A DNA stretch of 64,000 nucleotides from Candidatus Aenigmatarchaeota archaeon (GTDB taxonomy: Archaea > Aenigmatarchaeota > Aenigmatarchaeia > QMZP01): the NCBI GenBank assembly GCA_016198585.1, contig JACQII010000005.1, forward strand, positions 16,118 to 80,117. Reading direction: 5' to 3'. Below the pieces are notes generated by a model. It saw only the letters and a list, made by a program, of their open reading frames with translations, searched no databases and was not told where the DNA came from. This document shows positions 59,361 to 64,000 of the stretch, piece after piece; position 1 is the stretch's first letter; every line of letters starts with the position of its first letter. The position numbers were made by a program, and so were the translations under genes.

Positions 59361-59636
59361 CTACGCGGGAACCTCGGGCAACGTGCCGCTGGTGATGTGG
59401 AGGGTCTCCAGCGTCTCCCAGACGCCGGCCAGGAACGCCATAACTTCCGACCGGGGCATGACGCGCTTGTGCTCCATGGAGGCCCTCCGCTTGCGCTTGG
59501 AGTTGCGCTTGGAGTGGATCTCGACGCTGTAGACGGTGTAGCTGATCGAATCGCCGGGGAACTTCTTCACGACGATGTCGAACATGCCCGATTCGGTGGT
59601 GATCGTCGAAGCGATCGTCGAACATTCGGTCTTTAT
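59361..59636 (-). CDS. Small protein with a possible ATA start
   Basis: From ATG 59585 it encodes 74 residues (MFDIVVKKFPGDSISYTVYS) with a basic KRNSKRKRRA patch. No SD lies before that ATG. Seventeen codons upstream and in frame is ATA 59636, preceded by GAGACTTCCC, the same leader as the block's normal ATG starts. So translation may begin at ATA, or an ATG was lost by mutation. The shorter form is 59361-59585. Confidence 0.5.
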   Translation of the reverse strand: MKTECSTIASTITTESGMFDIVVKKFPGDSISYTVYSVEIHSKRNSKRKRRASMEHKRVMPRSEVMAFLAGVWETLETLHITSGTLPEVPA

Positions 59637-59661
59637 GGGAAGTCTCGGTTCAGTGGATGAG

Positions 59662-59814
59662 TCAGGAGAAGGCGGCCGTGAACAACGCGTCCAGGCCGGC
59701 CGCGGCGGCGCACAGCAGGTAGACCCCGCCGATGAACAACGCGAGGCAGCGCAGGCACCACCGCAAGGTCAGGAAGCGGCTCAACGACCAGGTGAACGGG
59801 TCGGGGGAGCGCAT
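59662..59814 (-). CDS. Small single-pass membrane protein
   Basis: A 50-residue ORF: MRSPDPFTWSLSRFLTLRW then one helix CLALFIGGVYLLCAAAA and a short tail. GGAG 8 nt before the ATG in the ACTCCC-ATG context. Ends at 59662. Confidence 0.5.
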   Translation of the reverse strand: MRSPDPFTWSLSRFLTLRWCLRCLALFIGGVYLLCAAAAGLDALFTAAFS

Positions 59815-59841
59815 GGGAGTCTCCGTGGAGCAGGGGACGGA

Positions 59842-60078
59842 TCAGGGGGAGAGCAGGGAAAGGGTGTGGGCCCACACGTGAGGCAGCACCACCCACACGA
59901 AGAGGTGGACCGAGAAGGTGAAGCAGACAACGGAGCTGAGGAGAGGCGTGATCTGCTCAGAGACGGTTTCCTCTCCCTCGTGTGCCCTACTCGCTGCGCG
60001 CAGGCACATGCGGCCGCCCAGGAAGAGCAGGATCGCGAAGAATGTGGCGAACCAGGAGAAGAGTCCAGACAAGAACAT
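59842..60078 (-). CDS. Small two-helix membrane protein
   Basis: A 78-residue protein (MFLSGLFSWFATFFAILLFL start) with helices at residues 2-21 and 48-70. AAAGGAAA precedes ATG 60078; the 18-codon upstream extension lacks an SD. No family recognised. Confidence 0.55.
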   Translation of the reverse strand: MFLSGLFSWFATFFAILLFLGGRMCLRAASRAHEGEETVSEQITPLLSSVVCFTFSVHLFVWVVLPHVWAHTLSLLSP

Positions 60079-60153
60079 GCGGTGTTTCCTTTCTGCGGGC
60101 GCAAGTCCGACCAGAGACGGCCGAACGCGCAAAATAGAGGAACGAAAGTCCGT

Positions 60154-60336
60154 TCACCGTCGCGAAGAAACCGAGACGCAGCTAACCAGGTCGGCAGGCG
60201 AAACAGGAGCTTCGATGCCGGGGCCAATGCGCGTGAGCGATCTCTCGATGTGATGTAGGTGAAGCGTGAACGGAGCCCAGTCCGAGGGAGGGTCGGACGG
60301 ACTGGACCCCTGTGTTCCTTCAGGTGCTTCCAACAT
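60154..60336 (-). CDS. First ORF of the block, leaderless
   Basis: A 60-codon ORF (MLEAPEGTQGSSPSDPPSDW start), Pro/Ser-rich and soluble. Its ATG lies 26 nt after the block's only clear TATA box, so it would be the leaderless first cistron. It has no recognisable domain and may act mainly as a translated leader. Confidence 0.45.
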   Translation of the reverse strand: MLEAPEGTQGSSPSDPPSDWAPFTLHLHHIERSLTRIGPGIEAPVSPADLVSCVSVSSRR

Positions 60337-60356
60337 TGAGCCTAGTTAGTACTAAA

Positions 60357-60366
60357 GTATTTAAAG
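60357..60366 (-). promoter_or_regulatory. Promoter of the 28-kb block
   Basis: CTTTAAATAC on the minus strand is the strongest A/T box around the right edge of the block, 26 nt before the ATG at 60336. No comparable minus-strand box is seen downstream in the block until its end, so it may drive about 50 genes. Confidence 0.6.
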
Positions 60367-60523
60367 CTATCGTTTTTGTCACTATCGCATAGGAACAAAG
60401 AACCTTTCCAGCCGGATACGGGCTGCGCCGCATGCCGCTTCGCCTGGAAGGCAGCGAACGCCAGTCTTCGCGGGAGTGACCGCCGACACACCAGGACAGG
60501 ACGCGAGTGCAGGGACTGCTGGC

Positions 60524-61351
60524 TCACACCCCGGCCAGGAGCCGCAGCAAGTCCCGGAGTCCGGGGGCGAAGCCCAGGATGAAGACCACGATCTTCAGGA
60601 AGTTGGTGAAGTTCCGGTCCTCGGACGACCGGTCGATGAACCACAGGACCGGGATCACGACCAAGGCCTTCAGGAAGAAGAACCCGACCGGCCCGGTGAG
60701 GTCGAAGACGAACCGGGGCAACACATGTTGTTCGCCGTAGCCGTAGAAGGTCAGCGCGACGTACGTCGCAGCCGCGTCGAGGAAGTGGCCGCCCAGGATG
60801 ACCTGGTGGGGGATCGAGAGGGCGCGCTTCACTCCAGAGAGGGGGAGGTGGGAGAGGCCATAGATGATGCCCGTGCAGACTGCGACCAGACCGGCTACCA
60901 GCGCGAGCGGGACCGGGTCTGCCCAGGGGGTCAGCAGGAGATTCAGGGCAACGAGCGCCCAGCCAACGACAGCCATGGTCTTCCAGTAGGCGACCCTCCT
61001 GAATTTCCAGACCCCCAGCGATGCCAGGAGGACGCCGATGGCCAGCGTGAAGGTGATGAAGTAGCTCCCGGGCGTGGGGAAGACCGGCAGCCCGTAGAAC
61101 GCGTTCAGCCCAGGAGAGAGCTTCCCGGCGAAGGCCGCGTCGTGCAGGACGCGGGTCGACGAGCCCCAGACGACGAACGGTAAGACGGCGTAAAAGAAGC
61201 GCCGGTCGATGGGGATCTTGAGCCGGAAGAGCAGCTTGAACACCAGGACCACCGCCACCACGAGGACGACGGCGTAGACTGCCGTGTTCACCGGATTGAA
61301 GTAGCCGTTCTGCAGGATCGGGTTCAGGAAGTAGTCCTCGAGGAACGCCAT
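60524..61351 (-). CDS. DUF63 family archaeal membrane protein
   Basis: A 275-residue protein (counted from ATG 61351) of the archaeal DUF63 family: start MAFLEDYFLNPILQNGYFNPVNT, then about eight helices and the conserved PHQVILGGHFLDAAATYVAL segment. Function unknown. A TTTTTATAG box at 61370-61378 is about 23 nt from ATG 61351, so this start is preferred over ATG 61360. Confidence 0.88.
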   Translation of the reverse strand: MAFLEDYFLNPILQNGYFNPVNTAVYAVVLVVAVVLVFKLLFRLKIPIDRRFFYAVLPFVVWGSSTRVLHDAAFAGKLSPGLNAFYGLPVFPTPGSYFITFTLAIGVLLASLGVWKFRRVAYWKTMAVVGWALVALNLLLTPWADPVPLALVAGLVAVCTGIIYGLSHLPLSGVKRALSIPHQVILGGHFLDAAATYVALTFYGYGEQHVLPRFVFDLTGPVGFFFLKALVVIPVLWFIDRSSEDRNFTNFLKIVVFILGFAPGLRDLLRLLAGV

Positions 61352-61449
61352 GGCATTCATTGCGGTTCGTACTATAAAAACAGAACGATGCCGTGGCCAC
61401 AAATAGGGCGGTGAGGGTCATTTATAAGGATTCGTGTGCAAGAAAGTGC

Positions 61450-61659
61450 ATGAACACTATAGCCCTCGTGCTCGTCGCCACGGTGCTCGTCACCCTCGTC
61501 AGCGGCTGCACGAACCAAGGTCCTGCCCCAGACGCCGGCACAGGCGACCAGGACACCATCAGCGACCCCGAGACGGCCCTTGAAGGCGAGCTTGACGCGC
61601 TCGACAGCGAAGACCCTGCCGCCCTTGAGGACGAACTCTTCACCGTGCTGAATGAGTGA
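61450..61659 (+). CDS. Small archaeal lipoprotein
   Basis: A 69-residue protein: signal IALVLVATVLVTLVSGC with a lipobox (VSGC, Cys 20), then an acidic Asp/Glu-rich mature part. A TTATAAGG box 27 nt before ATG 61450 makes it leaderless. It shows that host genes outside the block also use lipobox anchors. Confidence 0.6.
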   Translation: MNTIALVLVATVLVTLVSGCTNQGPAPDAGTGDQDTISDPETALEGELDALDSEDPAALEDELFTVLNE

Positions 61660-61704
61660 GCGCAGCCGAAGCGCTTTCTAAGAATCCACGGTAACAAGAA
61701 GGGT

Positions 61705-62076
61705 ATGGAACAGGATTTGTTTGCACAGGCGCAGCGCATCGCCACCGCCTTGCGGCGCCTTCCTGGCCTGCGGGCAGTCGTGCTCTACGGGTCCGTCGCC
61801 CGAGGGGAGGAGAGGCCAGGAAGTGATATCGATCTCTTCATCATTCTCTCCCAGAAGGGCCAGGAACAGCGCGTCAAGGAGACCGTCTACGCGCACGCTG
61901 CCCATGCAACCTCTCTCACCCTCCCGGTGACAGAAGCCTCGAAGCGCCTCACCCTCCGGGACTTCTTCTGGAGGGATATCATCGAGCAAGGGGTGATCCT
62001 GCATGACGATGGCACGTATACCCGACTCCGCCAGAAAGCACTGGGCAAAGGCAGGGCAGTTCCTGTCCGACGCTGA
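61705..62076 (+). CDS. MNT-type nucleotidyltransferase (antitoxin of MNT-HEPN pair)
   Basis: A 123-residue protein with VVLYGSVARGEERPGSDIDLFII, the GSx(10)DxD motif of minimal nucleotidyltransferases. In MNT-HEPN modules the NTase is the antitoxin and AMPylates the HEPN toxin. The following HEPN gene overlaps its end by 74 nt. Confidence 0.85.
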   Translation: MEQDLFAQAQRIATALRRLPGLRAVVLYGSVARGEERPGSDIDLFIILSQKGQEQRVKETVYAHAAHATSLTLPVTEASKRLTLRDFFWRDIIEQGVILHDDGTYTRLRQKALGKGRAVPVRR

Positions 62077-62440
62077 GGCAGCATCGCGCGAGAAGCGGCT
62101 TGCGACAGCGGTGGACAGGACCTATTACGCGATGTTCCATGCGGCAACGGCCCTCCTGATCACCCACGGATTCAGGCCCCCGAAGACCCACCGTGGCCTG
62201 CTCCACCTCTTCCTCCAGAACATCGTGCGTGCGGGGATCCTCCCGGCCGACTGCGGAAAGGCCTTCCAGCGCGCCCAAGAGGTCCGTCAGGAAGGGACGT
62301 ATGCGGTTGACGCGGAGTTCACCGCACCCGAGGTGCAGCGCCTCATCACGAAGAGGGAAACGCTTTCTCGCCGATGTCGGCCGCCACCTAGGGCTCCGGA
62401 ACCGCACGTGAGCCCCTCAGCTTACAGGTACTGCACGTAG
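62003..62440 (+). CDS. HEPN domain protein (toxin of MNT-HEPN pair)
   Basis: A 145-residue HEPN protein. WAKAGQFLSDAEAASREKRLATAVDRTYYAMFHAATALL has the R-x6-H nuclease motif (R...H in RTYYAMFH) and the tyrosines that are AMPylated by the partner NTase. The last ~25 residues (RRCRPPPRAPEPHVSPSAY) are unusual for HEPN and may be a read-on tail after a frame change. Start either 62003 or 62009. Confidence 0.82.
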   Translation: MTMARIPDSARKHWAKAGQFLSDAEAASREKRLATAVDRTYYAMFHAATALLITHGFRPPKTHRGLLHLFLQNIVRAGILPADCGKAFQRAQEVRQEGTYAVDAEFTAPEVQRLITKRETLSRRCRPPPRAPEPHVSPSAYRYCT

Positions 62441-63612
62441 TCCTTCAGCAGGTACCGCTCCTGTGTATGGAGGTACTGGGGTTTCTTCATCTCAGCCGCG
62501 AACATCCCGGCGATGTACGCGTTGTCGGAAATGTCGGCATCCTTCCACCCCTGCGCGGCGCTGTCGCCGGCGAGGGACCAATCGTAATTGATGTAGTGGA
62601 ACCACTTGATCGTCGGGTGCGTGTTGAGCAAGGAGAAATAGGGCACGAACCAGGTCTTCCAGTCAGCCTCCCCGTCCGTCAGGGAGGGAGTGATGTCCAC
62701 GTCCGAGGGGGAGGACTCGGCGATGATGACGGGCTTGCCATTGGCAAGGGCGAAATCGAGGAAACGCACGGTCTTCCCATACTGGGTCAGCTTCCCGTTG
62801 CTCACTTCGGCCCCCTGGATGTCCTTGTTGGCGAAGACGTCGATGCCGTACCAGTCCACTACGTCATTGCCGGGGAACCACTTGTACTCCCCCAGGGCGT
62901 TCATCTCGTCGAAATCGTCCGCGGCCGCGGGCTCGTAGCACCAGATGAAGGCCGCATTCTCCACTCCCGCGTCCCGGAACATCTGGACGATCTTCCGGAA
63001 TGCCTTGGGGTACGCATACGGCTGGTACCCGTTCCAGTTCCCGCTGAACTCCCCTCCGATGCGGATCATGATCGGTTTCTTGAAGTCCTTGACGATGTCT
63101 ACGACGTCCTGGATGCGCGCGTCATACTTGCTGGGGCCGGCGGCGATGACGTCGTCAATCCCGTAATAGGGGTCGGGAAGCGATGCGAATGCGGAAGGGA
63201 GGGGCTTGAGCCCGCGCAGCGCGATGTCGATCTGGGAGATGAGTCCGGCGTCGTCTTTCTCCTGCAGGGCCCGTTCGATGTCTTCGGGACTCCACCCCCG
63301 AGGCGTGTCCCCGATCGCGAAGAAGAGGGCCTGGGACGCGGGGTAATACTTCTGGTCGCCGAGCACGGAGAGGTACTTGGGGTTGTAGCTCTCCCACTGT
63401 CCCATCCCATGGACGATCCTCCCGTCCGGGGGCTCGAACTTTGCCCCGAACGCATAGGTCAGGTCACTCGGAACGGGGGGATAGTCACCCACAGGGGTGG
63501 CAGGTGGCCCAGTGGGATTCACGAGGTGGGTGCTTGCATCCCAGGACCACACTCCGATAGCCAGCACGACCACCGCAAGGATGATCCACCGGCCCACGGC
63601 CAGACGTATCAT
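62422..63612 (-). CDS. GH26-like glycoside hydrolase, membrane anchored
   Basis: A 396-residue protein: signal-anchor helix (residues 9-25), then a (beta/alpha)8-type domain. IMIRIGGEFSGNWNGYQP holds the candidate acid/base Glu, VENAAFIWCYEPA follows as in GH26, VVDWYGIDVF is next, and PVIIAESSPSD holds the candidate nucleophile Glu. GH26 enzymes cleave beta-mannans or related glycans. Substrate not knowable here. Its end overlaps the HEPN gene by 19 nt. Confidence 0.72.
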   Translation of the reverse strand: MIRLAVGRWIILAVVVLAIGVWSWDASTHLVNPTGPPATPVGDYPPVPSDLTYAFGAKFEPPDGRIVHGMGQWESYNPKYLSVLGDQKYYPASQALFFAIGDTPRGWSPEDIERALQEKDDAGLISQIDIALRGLKPLPSAFASLPDPYYGIDDVIAAGPSKYDARIQDVVDIVKDFKKPIMIRIGGEFSGNWNGYQPYAYPKAFRKIVQMFRDAGVENAAFIWCYEPAAADDFDEMNALGEYKWFPGNDVVDWYGIDVFANKDIQGAEVSNGKLTQYGKTVRFLDFALANGKPVIIAESSPSDVDITPSLTDGEADWKTWFVPYFSLLNTHPTIKWFHYINYDWSLAGDSAAQGWKDADISDNAYIAGMFAAEMKKPQYLHTQERYLLKDYVQYL

Positions 63613-63707
63613 CCTTATGATGGACTTCTGTGCTTTTTATTGATGGATCACCGCCCCTACGCAATGGGTTCGCGTCGCGCTCATAAGGCCACAATCCCCA
63701 TAAAGAT

Positions 63708-64000
63708 ATGATGAAGGGCATCACCCAAGTCATCTCCAGCGTCATCCTCCTCCTGATCACCGTCTCGATCGCAGGCGCGTCCTGGTCATTCCTCCAGGGC
63801 GTCTTCTCCGCCACGGTCTCCGACTCGTTCTACGTCGCCCCGGGAGGGGCCTACTGCGTCAACGACCGGATCATCGTCTACGTGGTCAACACCGGGTCTG
63901 ACCTCCTCGAGCCCGCGGACTTCAACCTCCTCGCCGTCGACAGTATCCCAGCCACTGCATCGTTCCCGCCCATCCCTCCCGGGAAGGCGGGCAAGGTCCT
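63708..64000 (+). CDS. Archaeal pilin-like protein, N-terminal part
   Basis: The frame is open to the window edge. It starts MMKGITQVISSVILLLITVSI, a pilin-type N-terminus (Lys-Gly before a hydrophobic helix), followed by an outside domain beginning VYVVNTGSDLLEPADFNLLAVD. A CATAAGG box about 26 nt before ATG 63708 supports the start. It stands divergent to the glycoside hydrolase. Confidence 0.7.
   Translation, partial: MMKGITQVISSVILLLITVSIAGASWSFLQGVFSATVSDSFYVAPGGAYCVNDRIIVYVVNTGSDLLEPADFNLLAVDSIPATASFPPIPPGKAGKV

Noticed and set aside
31965..60336. Integron cassette array
   Set aside because: Genes are co-oriented and separated by inverted repeats, but no attC core (GTTRRRY/RYYYAAC) or integrase was found and several genes overlap.
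31965..60336. Bacterial contamination or misassembly
   Set aside because: The bacterial-like pilin, lipoboxes and SD sites raise this, but the block starts from an archaeal-type TATA with a leaderless first ORF, and internal host genes also use SD and lipoboxes. Read-level checks would still be needed.
31800..60520. Flanking att-type direct repeats or a tRNA integration site
   Set aside because: No direct repeat longer than about 8 nt was seen at the two edges, and the only full tRNA (16113-16185) is 15 kb away.

Overview
The window reads as one archaeal chromosome contig of high G+C content. The archaeal calls are a pelota homologue, the diphthamide amidase Dph6, a Trm5-family tRNA methyltransferase, a DUF63 membrane protein, a PRC-barrel protein, a tRNA-Thr without an encoded CCA, and archaeal pilin-like surface proteins. 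Most lone or first genes outside 32-60 kb have an A/T box (TATA element) 24-30 nt before the start codon and almost no leader, so they look leaderless; genes inside operons carry Shine-Dalgarno (SD) sites. Surface proteins of the 'RRGQFF' and 'KGVEDF' kind and the AAA/winged-helix ATPase resemble proteins I associate with DPANN archaea, but I cannot fix the phylum from this window.

Region 1, 1-31.8 kb, and region 3, 60.5-64 kb, are ordinary chromosome on both strands. They hold a radical-SAM/DUF4130 DNA-modification pair, a DEAD-box helicase, small enzymes (RibD-like reductase, Nudix, aldo/keto reductase), purD-purN, thpR-trm5, dph6, two HhH-GPD DNA glycosylases, an NAD(P)H-hydrate epimerase, a ferritin/VIT iron transporter-like protein, a ClpB-like AAA+ protein, DUF192, glnA, pelota, and a cluster of large secreted or membrane proteins (24.5-29.4 kb). 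At the right end are DUF63, an MNT-HEPN toxin-antitoxin pair, a GH26-like glycoside hydrolase and the start of a pilin-like gene.

Region 2, 31.96-60.37 kb, is the remarkable part. About 50 genes, mostly small, all lie on the minus strand. Only one convincing promoter is visible, at the right edge (TATA 60357-60366, 26 nt before the first ATG). The block ends with a hairpin and a U-tract at 31.88-31.95 kb. After the first leaderless ORF nearly every gene has an SD site, very often in the frame GGAG-N(2-6)-CCC-ATG, and neighbours overlap by ATGA or are separated by short gaps holding perfect or near-perfect hairpins. Two gaps hold a 12-bp tRNA-like minihelix (acceptor stem plus T-arm with an encoded CCA) and a third a degenerate version. 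The block therefore looks like a single 28-kb transcription unit, perhaps an integrated plasmid or virus, but no replication, capsid, packaging or integrase gene is recognisable.

The recognisable functions in region 2 form a suggestive set: a ubiquitin-like protein, a ThiF/E1-like adenylating enzyme and an E2-like protein side by side (39.2-41.4 kb); a GHKL ATPase coupled to an HTH protein; Myb/SANT-like and winged-helix DNA-binding proteins; a serpin-like protein; a phosphoribosyltransferase; lipoproteins and a Sec-secreted protein; a bacterial-type class IV pilin; three paralogous double HxxxCxxC proteins; two paralogous cupin-like proteins; and many small membrane proteins, including three of PQ-loop/SemiSWEET type. 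This points to a mobile or surface-remodelling element carrying its own protein-conjugation module. All functional statements are by motif reading only.
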